Below, piece after piece: positions 33,240 through 42,230 of a stretch of 64,000 nt of DNA; the first letter of the stretch is position 1; every line of letters starts with the position of its first letter. Made by a program: the position numbers and the translations under genes. The notes beneath the pieces were generated by a model that worked only from the letters and a program-made list of their open reading frames with translations, was not told the DNA's origin and did not search any database. The stretch lies in the NCBI GenBank assembly GCA_965218865.1, contig CBDCME010000069.1, positions 88,543 through 152,542 on the forward strand, given 5' to 3'. Source of the DNA: CBDCME01 sp965218865. GTDB taxonomy: Bacteria; Pseudomonadota; Alphaproteobacteria; JAAXGF01.

Positions 33240-35885
33240 ATGGCGGTTCTGGACGAGGATTTTGGCACCGACCTGACGCTGGTCGAGGGTAATGGCGGGG
33301 TCCGGTCGTGCCCGGTGTCCTTACCGGAGCGCGCGCCGCGCGACTTGCGCTCGCTGTATGAGCGGGAGCGCGCCCGCGCGGACGCGGCCGAAGCGCGCGC
33401 GGAAGAGCTACGCTGGGCGGAAGTGGCCTCGCGTAGCGATGCCGGCTCGTGGAAGTCGCGGTTCAAGGCCTGCCGGCGCAGGTTGAGCGAGGCCGTCGAG
33501 GAGACGAAGGAAGCTCGCCGCGCGGCAAGGGACGTGCCTTCCTTGCAGGCCGAAGTGGCGCGCCTGGAGACGCTCCTCTCCGAAGCCGGCATCGGGTCGA
33601 ACGAGAGCAGCACGACCGAGGCGCTGCGCAAGGAGAACGCCCGGCTGCGCAAGGCCCTGGTCGCGCCGGAGGCCCGAGAGGGCGCGATCGGCCCGCGGCC
33701 CGCGGAGACCCGTCGGCGGCTCACCGCCCTGGAGCGATCCCCGGACCAGAAGGACACCATCAGGACGCTACGCAAGGAGATCACCCGGCTCAACAACGAG
33801 GTGGTCCGGCGGGACAAGCAGATCCTCCAGTTGAACAAGCGCCTCGACCGGGAGAAGGAGAGCACGGAGAGCATCAGGGAGGCCGCCAGGAAGCTGTCCA
33901 GCGAGTCCCTTCGGCTCCATCGGGAGGTGAGGATACTGGGCGACAGCGAGGCCCGGGCCCGATCGCTGTCCGACGAGGTCTTCTGGCTGCGCCATGCCCT
34001 GGAGGTGTTCAAGGCCGGGCAGGAGAAGTTGAAGGCCCGGCTCGTCAAGCTCCGGGCGGCCGGGGCGACGCTGTCGAAGCTGCCGTCCGACGAGGCCGCT
34101 CAATTGCGCGCGGCGTTGCGGCGATCGCGGCGCCAGAAGACGACGATCGAGGCGCTGCGCAAGGACAACGCCCGTCTGCGCAGGACCATGCGGAAGTTGG
34201 AGACCCGGAAAGCGGCGCTGGAGGTTCAGCCTGCCAAGCTTCGCGCGATCAGGAAGGCACTCGAGTCCGAGCTTGCCGGGCTTCGAGCGGTCAGGAAGAC
34301 GTTGTCGAAGTCGCTGTCCGTTGCAGACGCCGATCTCCGCAGGGCTCTGCGAAGGTCGCGGCGCCAGAAGGCCACGATCAAGTCGCTGTCCCGGGAGAAC
34401 GCCCGCCTGCGCAAGGGCGCGAAGACGTCGCGGAACCGGATCGAGACGCTGGAAGTCCAGCTTGAGAGGCTTCGCGCGACCGGAGCTGTGCTGTCGAGGG
34501 CGCTCTACGGCCGCAAGAGCGAACAGCAGGACAAGCCGGGCTCGGAACGCAAGCGCGGCCAGCAGCGCGGCGCGCCCGGCCATGGCCGCACCCAGCGGCC
34601 CGGGCTCAAGGAGCGCACCGAAGAGCACAACCCGCCGCCGGATGCGTGCGTCTGCGGACGGTGCGGGCAGCCCTATGCGCCGAACGGCGCCGAGGAATCC
34701 ACCCTCGTCGAGATCGAGGTCAAGGCCCACAAGCGTGTGATCCGCCGTCCGCGCTGGCGCCGGACCTGCGAGTGCGCGTCGTCGCCCATGGAAGTGTCGT
34801 CGCCCCCGGTGCCGCGGCTGTTCCCCAGGACGCTCTACGGGACCAGCTTCTGGGCACGCTTCCTGTTCGAGCACTGTGCCTGCTTGCGCCCCCTGCACCG
34901 GGTTGCCGCGTGGTTCTCCAGCCAGGGCCTGGGGGTCTCACCGGGGACGCTGGCCGACAGCCTGAAGCGTTTCGTGCCGCTGTTCGAGCCGGTCGCCAAG
35001 GCGATCCTCGCGCACCAGAACAAGGCGGCGCTGCGCCACGCCGACGAGACCGGTTGGCGCGTCCAGGAGCTTCGCGGGGAAGACCGGTCGAGCCGGGCCT
35101 GGCTGTGGACCTCGGTCAGCAATGACGCGGTCTCTTTCCATATAGACCCCTCGCGCAGCGCCGAGGCGGCGCTCGAGCTGTTCGCCGAAGGCCTCCTCGA
35201 CACGGTCATCGTCTGCGACCGCTATAGCGCCTACAAGCGACTCGCTCGCCTTCGCGAGGGCAAGGTGACCCTTGCATTCTGCTGGTCCCATATGCGCCGC
35301 GATTTTATCGAGTGCGCGGCCGGCCAGGTGAGACTGACGGGCTGGTGCCGGGGATGGATCGAGCGGATCGCGGAGATCTACCGGCTGAACGAGGCGCGGC
35401 TGGAGCATTACGACCCCGGTCTCGAACGCCGGACACCGGCGTTCGACGCGGCGCAGGGCGAGTTGGAAGCGGCGGTCGCCCGCCTGTTCGCGGACGCCGA
35501 AGCGGAGTTGGCCGGCCTGTCGGAGAGGGCGCGCAGGGCCAAGCCGCTGCGCTCGCTTCTCAACCACCGCGAGGGGTTGTGCGTCTTCGTCGACAAGCCA
35601 CAGGTTCCGATGGACAACAACAAGGCCGAGCGCGCGCTCCGGGGGCCAGTCATCGGACGACGATTAAGCTTCGGTTCGAACAGCGAGGACGGCGCCAGGT
35701 TCACGGCGATCATGTACTCGGTGGTGGGCACGCTCTCGATGAACGGCATCGACGTCCTGCGCTGGCTGGAAGCGTGGCTCGAAGCCTGCGCGAAGAACGG
35801 CCGCAAACCGCCGGATGACATGTCGCCGTGGCTGCCATGGTCGATGAGCGAGGACCGCAGGCGCGAGCTCATGGCGCCGGGATGA
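33240..35885 (+). CDS. IS66-family transposase with extended coiled-coil N-terminus (element 2)
   Basis: 881 aa from ATG 33240 (MAVLDEDFG, which matches MAIRDEDIG of element 1). The coiled-coil region is ~90 residues longer than in element 1 and contains near-repeats: LRAALRRSRRQKTTIEALRK, then LRRALRRSRRQKATIKSLSR. These suggest internal duplication. A glycine-rich linker (QQRGAPGHGRTQRP), zinc-binding cysteines (CVCGRCGQPY, CECASS) and the DDE triad in HADETGW, CDRYSAY and DNNKAERALRG follow. The C-terminus DDMSPWLPW matches element 1. The gene is intact. Confidence 0.93.
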   Translation: MAVLDEDFGTDLTLVEGNGGVRSCPVSLPERAPRDLRSLYERERARADAAEARAEELRWAEVASRSDAGSWKSRFKACRRRLSEAVEETKEARRAARDVPSLQAEVARLETLLSEAGIGSNESSTTEALRKENARLRKALVAPEAREGAIGPRPAETRRRLTALERSPDQKDTIRTLRKEITRLNNEVVRRDKQILQLNKRLDREKESTESIREAARKLSSESLRLHREVRILGDSEARARSLSDEVFWLRHALEVFKAGQEKLKARLVKLRAAGATLSKLPSDEAAQLRAALRRSRRQKTTIEALRKDNARLRRTMRKLETRKAALEVQPAKLRAIRKALESELAGLRAVRKTLSKSLSVADADLRRALRRSRRQKATIKSLSRENARLRKGAKTSRNRIETLEVQLERLRATGAVLSRALYGRKSEQQDKPGSERKRGQQRGAPGHGRTQRPGLKERTEEHNPPPDACVCGRCGQPYAPNGAEESTLVEIEVKAHKRVIRRPRWRRTCECASSPMEVSSPPVPRLFPRTLYGTSFWARFLFEHCACLRPLHRVAAWFSSQGLGVSPGTLADSLKRFVPLFEPVAKAILAHQNKAALRHADETGWRVQELRGEDRSSRAWLWTSVSNDAVSFHIDPSRSAEAALELFAEGLLDTVIVCDRYSAYKRLARLREGKVTLAFCWSHMRRDFIECAAGQVRLTGWCRGWIERIAEIYRLNEARLEHYDPGLERRTPAFDAAQGELEAAVARLFADAEAELAGLSERARRAKPLRSLLNHREGLCVFVDKPQVPMDNNKAERALRGPVIGRRLSFGSNSEDGARFTAIMYSVVGTLSMNGIDVLRWLEAWLEACAKNGRKPPDDMSPWLPWSMSEDRRRELMAPG

Positions 35886-36763
35886 CCGGCAAGATCGAGT
35901 GCCGTTATTACGGCCGCGATTTCACCGCCGGGGAAATGGCGCTGCTGCGCGCGCTGATCGCCGGGCCGCCGCCGTTGAACCGCCATATGCTGTCGAAGGA
36001 GTTCTGCCGGCGCATCGGCTGGTTCAAGCCCGACGGCGGCCTCAAGGACATGATGGCCAGGGTCGCCATGCTGGCCATGCACAGGGACGGCCTGATCGCC
36101 CTGCCGGTGCCGCGGGGACGGCAGAACCGGCCCGGGCCGATCGTCTTCGGGCCGGACACCGAACCGCCGCTGTTCCCGGCCCCGACGACCCTCGACGAGG
36201 TCCGTCCGCTCGACCTGCACCCCGTCGTGCGCGGCACCCGGGAAGGGAAGCTCTGGAACGAGTTCGTCGCCCGCTACCACTATCTCGGATACAAGACCCT
36301 GGTCGGCGCCCAGATGCGCTATGCCGTCCATGACCGAAACGGCTGGCCACTCGCCATGCTCGGCTTCTCCACCGCCGCGTGGAAGCTTGCCCCGCGCGAC
36401 ACCTTCATCGGATGGACACGGCAACTGCGCGAGAAGAACCTTCCCTTCGTGGTCGACAACCCGAGGTTCCTGATCCTGCCCTGGATCAAGATCCCCAACC
36501 TGGGCTCGCACATCCTCGCCATCATCCGCCGGCGCCTGCCCGACGACTGGACCGAGCGCTACAACACCACGCCCGTGCTCATCGAGACCTTCGTCGAGAC
36601 CCCGCGCCATACCGGCGCGGTCTACAGGGCATCGGGCTGGATCCATGTCGGCGCCACCCAGGGGCGCGGGCGCTACGACCGGGACAGGCAGTTCGACAAG
36701 CCGAAAAAGGATGTCTGGCTCCGGCCCCTGCGACGAGACTGGAAACGCAGCCTCAATCGCTAA
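35882..36763 (+). CDS. DUF4338 (DruA-like) protein of IS66-type element 2
   Basis: 293 aa, the same length as its counterpart in element 1, again overlapping the transposase stop as ATGA. N-terminal LSKEFCRRIGWFKPDGGLKD and core motifs RYHYLGYKTLVGAQMRY, RDTFIGWTRQLREKNLPFVV, NPRFLILPWIKIPNLGSHIL, VLIETFVETPRHTGAVYRAS. Conservation of gene order, overlap and length in two diverged elements suggests that the DUF4338 protein matters to the element, not to the host. The basic C-terminus (RPLRRDWKRSLNR) could bind nucleic acid. Confidence 0.88.
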   Translation: MTGKIECRYYGRDFTAGEMALLRALIAGPPPLNRHMLSKEFCRRIGWFKPDGGLKDMMARVAMLAMHRDGLIALPVPRGRQNRPGPIVFGPDTEPPLFPAPTTLDEVRPLDLHPVVRGTREGKLWNEFVARYHYLGYKTLVGAQMRYAVHDRNGWPLAMLGFSTAAWKLAPRDTFIGWTRQLREKNLPFVVDNPRFLILPWIKIPNLGSHILAIIRRRLPDDWTERYNTTPVLIETFVETPRHTGAVYRASGWIHVGATQGRGRYDRDRQFDKPKKDVWLRPLRRDWKRSLNR

Positions 36764-36886
36764 AATCCGCCGGGGCGGATAGAAACGCCCGCGCTGATTC
36801 CACGGCCTGAACGAACAATTACACTGGCGGCGGGCGGGCTTGCACTTGGTGCGGGCTCCCCGCCGCACTTTTTCGGGAAAGGCGGC

Positions 36887-37093
36887 ATGATGTCAGTCCA
36901 TATCCAGCACCTGACACCAAATGACCTCTCGGCGCGTTGGCACATTGCCACGCGGACGCTGGATAACTGGCGCTGGCGGGGCGAGGGGCCTCGATATCTC
37001 AAGATCGGCGGGCGCGTCATCTATCGTCTCGAGGACATCGAGGCCTACGAGACCGAGCAGCTGCACCTGACGGGACCGGAGCTCGGGGCATGA
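36887..37093 (+). CDS. Helix-turn-helix (MerR/excisionase-like) DNA-binding protein
   Basis: 68 aa. LTPNDLSARWHIATRTLDNW followed by RWRGEGPRYLKIGGRVIYRL is the HTH_17 pattern of small phage regulators and excisionases. Likely a DNA-binding early protein of the prophage. Its stop overlaps the next start (ATGA). ATG at 36887 or 36890. Confidence 0.75.
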   Translation: MMSVHIQHLTPNDLSARWHIATRTLDNWRWRGEGPRYLKIGGRVIYRLEDIEAYETEQLHLTGPELGA

Positions 37094-37416
37094 ATGTGCT
37101 CCCGCTGAGCCGCCCCCCGGCGGCGATGCCGACACCGGTTGCGCCGACACTAGTCTTCGCCATCGACACGGACCGGTTCGAGGCGTGGCTACAGACCGCC
37201 CGGCCCGGCAGCCTGATCGAGTATCACCGCGGCCATCTCGTAATCGACCGCCAGCCCAAGCTCGACGCGCCGGACAACGAGGCGCGCGCCGTGCTGCACG
37301 ACCTCGCCACGAGGGCGCTGCGCGCCGCCGAGCGGGGCCTCGTCCACTTGGTACAACGCCGCCACGGCGATGACGACTACAGCTATCTCGCGATCAAATC
37401 GCAGCCCTCGGTGTGA
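37090..37416 (+). CDS. Conserved phage early protein of unknown function
   Basis: 108 aa. A proline-rich N-terminus is followed by FAIDTDRFEAWLQTARPGSL, IEYHRGHLVIDR, RAVLHDLATRALRAAERGLV and a C-terminal DDYSYLAIK. This pattern occurs in small proteins next to HTH regulators in alphaproteobacterial prophages. Function unknown. Coupled to the upstream gene by a 4-base overlap. Confidence 0.65.
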   Translation: MNVLPLSRPPAAMPTPVAPTLVFAIDTDRFEAWLQTARPGSLIEYHRGHLVIDRQPKLDAPDNEARAVLHDLATRALRAAERGLVHLVQRRHGDDDYSYLAIKSQPSV

Positions 37417-37477
37417 GGGTCTACAAGCGGCATATGCCGCTGGTGGAGTTCAAGGGCGGAGACTTGGAGGGCTCGGC

Positions 37478-38055
37478 ATGAAGACAATCAACGTCAGCAT
37501 CGAAGGCGCGACGCCACTGCTTATTCATAAGTTCACGGATCAAGCGCAATTGGCGGCGTCTAGCGGCACGAGATCCAGCATCGCCACTGATTCCGAGAGC
37601 CCGCAAGAGAAGGCGGAACAGTCTCTGTACTGCGACGAAAACGGAATCAGTGGGATTCCGCAACCCAATCTATTCCGCTGCATCGTGGATGCCGGAAAGT
37701 TCTTCAAGGCCGGACGGTCGAAGGTGACGACACAGAAATCGAGCCTGATCCCGGCTTGCGTTGGCATCCGAGAACTGTTCCTGCCTATCGAAAGTAAGGG
37801 CGGCTGGAAGGTCGACACCCCCGACCCGTGCGCATCCCAGTCACGGGCGGACGCATATTGCGGCACCGTCCCTGCTACGAAGATTGGCAGCTGAGCTTCA
37901 CGGTTGACCTCGATGAACAGGTCATCGGGCTGAAATTGCTGCGCGAGATTGTCGATGCCGCTGGGTCACGCATTGGACTGGGTGATTTCCGCCCTGACAC
38001 CAAAGGACCGTTCGGCAAGTTCAAGGTCATTCAATGGGTTAACGGCGAAGGGTGA
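37478..38055 (+). pseudogene. Phage gene, paralog 1, frameshifted in a C-run
   Basis: Starts MKTINVSIEGATPLLIHKFT (ATG 37478, GGAGG upstream) and continues ...GISGIPQPNLFRCIVDAGKF, SLIPACVGIRELFLPIES, GGWKVDT. There C5 at 37818-37822 replaces the C3 of the paralog at 42506-43086 and shifts the frame; the rest (RIPVTGGRILRHRPCYEDW, GLGDFRPDTKGPFGKFKVIQ) follows in another frame. Intact length would be about 190 aa. Its function is unknown to me; it sits at the head of the recombination module. Confidence 0.75.
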
Positions 38056-38150
38056 TTATCGTGGCTAGGCGCGGCCGGACAAGGCGTGGCAAAGCGCGGC
38101 CAGGCGGGGCATGGCAAGGCCTGGCAAGGCATGGCATGGAACTCTTGGCC
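38056..38150 (+). repeat. GGCNN pentamer array 1
   Basis: About 18 units with a five-base period in which GGC is fixed and two bases vary (GGCAT, GGCAA, GGCCT, GGCGT and so on), interspersed with a few off-phase units. All G-rich on the plus strand. It lies between paralog 1 and the next gene and has no tandem 15-base coding logic. See also array 2 at 42237-42487. Confidence 0.9.
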
Positions 38151-38176
38151 CCGGCATTACCGAAAGGAGGATCAAC

Positions 38177-38509
38177 ATGGCTGAACAACTGAGCGGCAAT
38201 GGCGAAGCGTCTGAAATGGGGCACAACCTCAAAGAGATTAAGGAGGTCGTCGCCGCTGCCGCGCGTGAAATCATCCAGCATGAGGCGCGAATCGCGGCAA
38301 TCCGAGAGGAAATCACGGAGGTCCGTGGCCGCATCAAGGGCTGCGGTATCAAGATGAAGGACTTCGCTGTCGCCAAGCGGCTCTACGAGCTCGAAGGCGA
38401 CGAACGCCACGAAGCGTTGGACAACATCCGAGTGTGCTGTGAGGCGCTGGGGATCGGCGAGCAGGGCAATCTGTTCCCGGCTTCCCCCGAACCGCCGGAG
38501 GCAGCCTGA
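38177..38509 (+). CDS. Small helical phage protein (resembles DUF2312/GapR-type layout)
   Basis: 110 aa from ATG 38177 with a strong AAAGGAGG site seven bases upstream. It contains EMGHNLKEIKEVVAAAAREI, EARIAAIREEITEVRGRIKG and CGIKMKDFAVAKRLYELEGD, a helical pattern with an MGHN start motif like DUF2312-type proteins, and ends GEQGNLFPASPEPPEAA. Probably nucleic-acid related, but this is a weak inference. First gene of a TGATG/ATGA-coupled run that includes the Sak4-like ATPase. Confidence 0.6.
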   Translation: MAEQLSGNGEASEMGHNLKEIKEVVAAAAREIIQHEARIAAIREEITEVRGRIKGCGIKMKDFAVAKRLYELEGDERHEALDNIRVCCEALGIGEQGNLFPASPEPPEAA

Positions 38510-38994
38510 TGTCGAACCGCATTCAACTCGAGGAACTCCGCGCCATGCCGGTCGGCGACATCGCGGCGCTCCCGGTCGAGCAACTGGCGCTGTTGCAAGA
38601 GGACGAAGAGACGGCCCTCACGGCCGCCAAGACGCTCAAGGATTGGCTCGACGGCGCTATAGGTCTTCGTTTCGGCGAACAAACGCAGGCCGCGCGGCGC
38701 GACGCCGGCAAGGACACCGGCACCGTGCGGTTTCTTGACGGCGATTTCACCGTCGTCGTGAACATGTCCAAGCGCGTGATCTGGGACCAGGCCCAGCTCG
38801 GGACGCTGGTCGAGCGCATCCGTGCCGAAGGCGACGACCCGGCCGAATATGTTGATATCGCCTTCAAGGTGCCGGAGCGCAAATACGCCGCCTGGCCGAC
38901 CGGCATCCGGTCCGCCTTCGAGGGCGCCCGCATGGTCAAGACCGGCAAACCCGTCTTCAAGCTGAGTTTGATGGCGAAGAAGGCCGCGTCATGA
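38509..38994 (+). CDS. Phage protein of the recombination module, unknown function
   Basis: 161 aa starting MSNRIQLEELRAMPVGDIAA. Notable are LLQEDEETALTAAKTLKDWL, an RFGEQTQAARRDAGKDTGTV segment and VPERKYAAWPTGIRSAFEGA, which recur in proteins encoded beside phage RecA-like ATPases. Overlaps both neighbours by 1-4 bases, so co-translation is likely. I do not know its role. Confidence 0.65.
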   Translation: MSNRIQLEELRAMPVGDIAALPVEQLALLQEDEETALTAAKTLKDWLDGAIGLRFGEQTQAARRDAGKDTGTVRFLDGDFTVVVNMSKRVIWDQAQLGTLVERIRAEGDDPAEYVDIAFKVPERKYAAWPTGIRSAFEGARMVKTGKPVFKLSLMAKKAAS

Positions 38995-39884
38995 GCGGTC
39001 TTCCGATCATCTCGGCCGACGAGCGGCTCGCCGAGCGCCGCGGCATCAAAGGCTGCATCTTCGGCAAGTCCGGGATCGGCAAAACTTCGCTGATCTGGAC
39101 GCTCGATGCCGCCACCACATTGTTCTTCGACCTCGAGGCCGGCGATCTCGCCATCGAGGGCTGGAAGGGCGACACCATCCGCCCGCGCACCTGGTCCGAG
39201 TGCCGTGATTTCGCGGTCTTCATCGGGGGCCCCAACCCGGCGCTCCGCGACGACCAGGTCTACAGCGGGGCACATTACGAGGCGGTGGCCGAGCGCTTCG
39301 GTGACCCGGCCGTGCTCGACAGGTACCAGAGCGTGTTTATCGACTCGATCACGGTCGCCGGCCGGCTCTGTTTCCAGTGGTGCAAGGGCCAGCCCCAGGC
39401 GTTCTCCGACCGCAACGGCAAACCCGACATGCGCGGCGCCTACGGATTGCACGGCCAGGAGATGATCGCCTGGCTCACCCACCTGCAGCACACCCGAAAC
39501 AAGAACGTCTGGTTCGTCGGCATCCTCGACGAGAAGCTGGATGACTTCAATCGCCGGGTCTTCTCGCCGCAGATCGAGGGGTCGAAGACCGGCAACGATC
39601 TCCCCGGCATCGTCGATGAGGTCATCGTCATGACCGAGATCGCCCAGGCCGACGCCGATCCCTATCGGGCCTTCGTTTGCCGGACGCTTAATCCCTTCGG
39701 CTATCCGGCGAAGGACCGGAGCGGGCGGCTCGATCAAATCGAGGAACCGCATCTCGGCCGCCTGATGGAAAAGATCTCCGGCCCCGTCAAACCGGCGAGC
39801 GAGAGGCTGGAGTTTGGCCGCCCCGCCTCTCAGCCCGCCGATACCCCCGTCACGCAAGACGATCAAGGAGCAGCCCGACAATGA
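38991..39884 (+). CDS. Phage RecA-like ATPase (Sak4/AAA_24 type)
   Basis: 297 aa with Walker A GKSGIGKTS at residues ~25-33, LFFDLEAGDLAIEGW, and Walker B YQSVFIDSIT near residue 118, as in the AAA_24 phage nucleotide-binding family that includes Sak4 single-strand annealing proteins. Predicted to promote homologous recombination or DNA replication of the phage. The C-terminal tail is proline-rich. It overlaps the following SSB-like gene (ATGA), the usual Sak4-SSB pairing. Confidence 0.85.
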   Translation: MSGLPIISADERLAERRGIKGCIFGKSGIGKTSLIWTLDAATTLFFDLEAGDLAIEGWKGDTIRPRTWSECRDFAVFIGGPNPALRDDQVYSGAHYEAVAERFGDPAVLDRYQSVFIDSITVAGRLCFQWCKGQPQAFSDRNGKPDMRGAYGLHGQEMIAWLTHLQHTRNKNVWFVGILDEKLDDFNRRVFSPQIEGSKTGNDLPGIVDEVIVMTEIAQADADPYRAFVCRTLNPFGYPAKDRSGRLDQIEEPHLGRLMEKISGPVKPASERLEFGRPASQPADTPVTQDDQGAARQ

Positions 39885-40547
39885 CTGGAGCCTGGAACGA
39901 TTTCAACGACGCGGAAGAGCAACGGTCCTACGACATCATTCCCAAGGGCACGATCGCGCTCGTCCGCATGACCATCAAGCCGGGCGGTTACGACGATCCG
40001 GCCCAGGGCTGGACCGGGAACTATGCCACCCGCAACGAGACCACCGGCTCGATCTATCTCAAACGCCGAGTTCGTGCTTCTAGAGGGGCCGCATGCGCGC
40101 CGCCGGGTGTGGAGCCTGATAGGTCTCTTCAGCCCGAAGGGGCCCGAGTGGAGCAACATGGGCCGCTCGTTCGTGCGCGGCATTCTCAACTCGGCGCGCG
40201 GGCTGTCGGAGAAGGACGCCTCGCCCCAGGCGCAGGCGATCCGCCGCATCGACGGTCTCCACGTGCTCGACGGCATCGAGTTCCTGGCCAAAATCGACAT
40301 CGGCAAGGATCAGAACGGCGAGCCGCGCAATGAAATCCGCTTTGCCGTCACGCCCAACCAAAAGGATTGGGAGGCATACCAGCAAGCCGGCGGCCAGTGG
40401 CGTCCCGGCGCCGCGCTGGCCAACGCTCCCTCACAGAACGCGCGCCCTGGCGCCACGGGCGCGCCACAGGCGTCGGCGGCCAACGCCACGCCGCAGCAGG
40501 ACGCGCCCCAGCCGGTCAATCCAAACCGCCCGGCCTGGGCGCAATAG
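39881..40547 (+). pseudogene. SSB-like phage protein, one-base frameshift
   Basis: Starts MTGAWNDFNDAEEQRSYDII (ATG 39881). At 40061-40063 AAA where two A residues are expected shifts the frame; the continuation AEFVLLEGPHARRRVWSLIG, RSFVRGILNSARGLSEKDA and IEFLAKIDIGKDQNGEPRNE gives a ~220-aa protein. The disordered C-tail (QPVNPNRPAWAQ) and position behind a Sak4-like ATPase fit a single-strand-binding protein. The shift may be a homopolymer error. Confidence 0.7.
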
Positions 40548-40559
40548 GGCCCCGGGCCC

Positions 40560-42230
40560 TTGCTGCTTCGGCCCCGCCAGAAAACCTTCGTCGAGCGCAG
40601 CGTGCGCGCGCTCGAGGAGCACGGCAACACGCTCGGTGTCGCGCCGACGGGATCAGGGAAGACTTTGATGCTCTCGGGCGCGGTCGGCCGGATGCTGGCG
40701 GACAACGACGCCAAGGCTTGCGTGCTCGCCCACCGCGACGAGCTCACCGCCCAGAACGTCCTCAAGTTCGCCAAGATCAACCCGGCGCTCTCGACCTCGA
40801 TCGTCGATTCGCGCACCAAGTCATGGCGCGGGCGGACCACCTTCGCCATGGTTCCGACCCTCGCGCGAAAGCGCAATCTCGACGCCATGCCGACGCTCGA
40901 TCTCGTGGTCGTCGACGAGGCCCACCACGCCGCCGCCGATACCTACCGGCGGATCATCGACCGGGCCCGCGATCTCAACCCGGAACTGCGTCTCTACGGC
41001 GTCACCGCGACGCCCAACCGCGGCGATCGGAAGGGTCTGCGGCCCGTGTTCTCCAACGTCGCCGACCAGATCATGCTGGGCGAGCTGATCGGCTCGGGTC
41101 ACTTGGTGCCGCCGCACACCTTCGTCGTCGACGTCGGCACCCAGGAGGCGCTCAGGAAGGTGCGCAGGACCGTTGCCGATTTCGACATGGCCGAAGTCGC
41201 CGCCATCATGAACACGGCGCCGATCACCGAAGCGGTGATCAAGCACTGGCGTGAAAAAGCCTCTGACCGCCAGACCGTGATTTTCTGTTCGACCGTCGAT
41301 CACGCGCGCAACGTGTGCGCCGCTTTCGTCGCCACGGGCATCGATGCCGAGATGGTCTGGGGTGAGATGCCCGAAAGCGAGCGGCGGGACGTTCTCGCCG
41401 CCTACCGGCGCGGCGACATCCAGGTGATGGTCAATATCGCGGTGCTGACCGAGGGCTGGGACCATCCGCCCACGAGCTGCGTCGTGCTGCTGCGGCCGTC
41501 TTCCTACAAGTCGACCATGATCCAGATGGTCGGCCGGGGCCTGCGCACGGTCGATCCGGCCGAGTTCCCGGGCGTTATCAAGACCGACTGCATCGTGCTC
41601 GACTTCGGCACCTCGAGCCTCATTCACGGCTGCCTCGAACAAGACATCGATCTCGACGGGCACGAGGCCGATGGCGAGGCGCCGATGAAGGAATGCCCGG
41701 AATGCGGCGCCATCGTGCCGCTGGCGGTCCTGGAATGTCCGATCTGCGGCTATGTATTCCCTAACGGCGGCGGGGCCATGCCAATCGGCAATTTCGTCAT
41801 GTCGGAGATCGATCTCCTGAAGCGCTCGAGCTTCCGCTGGTGCGATCTGTTCGGCGACGACGCGGCGCTGATCGCCAACGGGTTTCATGCCTGGGGCGGG
41901 ATCTTCTTTCTCGATGGCTGTTGGCATGCGCTGGGCGGCGCCAAGCAACAGCACCCGCGTCTGCTGAGCGTCGGCGAGCGCACGGTATGCCTGGCCGCGG
42001 CCGACGACTGGCTCAACGAGAATGAAACCGACGAGAGCGCTCATAAGAGCCGGAGCTGGCTCAACCAGCCGGCGACCGAGAAGCAGCTCCGATATCTGCC
42101 GGCAGAGTGCCGCCAGGATTATGGGTTGAACCGCTATCGGGCGTCGACGTTGCTCAGCTTCCGGTTCAACAAAAGCGCCATCCGCCGGCTGGTCATGGGC
42201 GCGGCGGGCGACCAACGGAGGGCGGCTTGA
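40560..42230 (+). CDS. Phage SF2 DEAD/DEAH helicase with C-terminal zinc ribbon
   Basis: 556 aa from a TTG start (MLLRPRQKTFVERSV). Walker A APTGSGKT (residues 28-35), VVVDEAHH (DEAH box), GVTATP and the motif VI region MIQMVGRGLRT define a superfamily 2 helicase. CPECGAIVPLAVLECPICG is a four-Cys zinc ribbon. The C-terminal ~150 residues are a phage-specific extension. Likely unwinds DNA in phage replication or recombination. Confidence 0.9.
   Translation: MLLRPRQKTFVERSVRALEEHGNTLGVAPTGSGKTLMLSGAVGRMLADNDAKACVLAHRDELTAQNVLKFAKINPALSTSIVDSRTKSWRGRTTFAMVPTLARKRNLDAMPTLDLVVVDEAHHAAADTYRRIIDRARDLNPELRLYGVTATPNRGDRKGLRPVFSNVADQIMLGELIGSGHLVPPHTFVVDVGTQEALRKVRRTVADFDMAEVAAIMNTAPITEAVIKHWREKASDRQTVIFCSTVDHARNVCAAFVATGIDAEMVWGEMPESERRDVLAAYRRGDIQVMVNIAVLTEGWDHPPTSCVVLLRPSSYKSTMIQMVGRGLRTVDPAEFPGVIKTDCIVLDFGTSSLIHGCLEQDIDLDGHEADGEAPMKECPECGAIVPLAVLECPICGYVFPNGGGAMPIGNFVMSEIDLLKRSSFRWCDLFGDDAALIANGFHAWGGIFFLDGCWHALGGAKQQHPRLLSVGERTVCLAAADDWLNENETDESAHKSRSWLNQPATEKQLRYLPAECRQDYGLNRYRASTLLSFRFNKSAIRRLVMGAAGDQRRAA

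Larger units (their letters stand above)
33118..36822 (+). mobile_element. IS66-type element with DUF4338 gene, element 2 (complete)
   Basis: 3705 bp. Inverted repeats of 26 bp with one mismatch (GTAAGTGTTCGTTCAGGCCG... at 33118-33143 against 36797-36822) are flanked by an 8-bp target duplication ACTGGCGG (33110-33117 and 36823-36830). Gene order is the same as element 1, but the ends and proteins differ, so it is a distinct member of the same group. It interrupts the early region of the prophage. Confidence 0.95.

Noticed and set aside
25304..36822. A Druantia anti-phage locus
   Set aside because: Only DruA-like genes are present, each inside a transposon with clear ends; no DruE-type helicase or other Dru genes are nearby.
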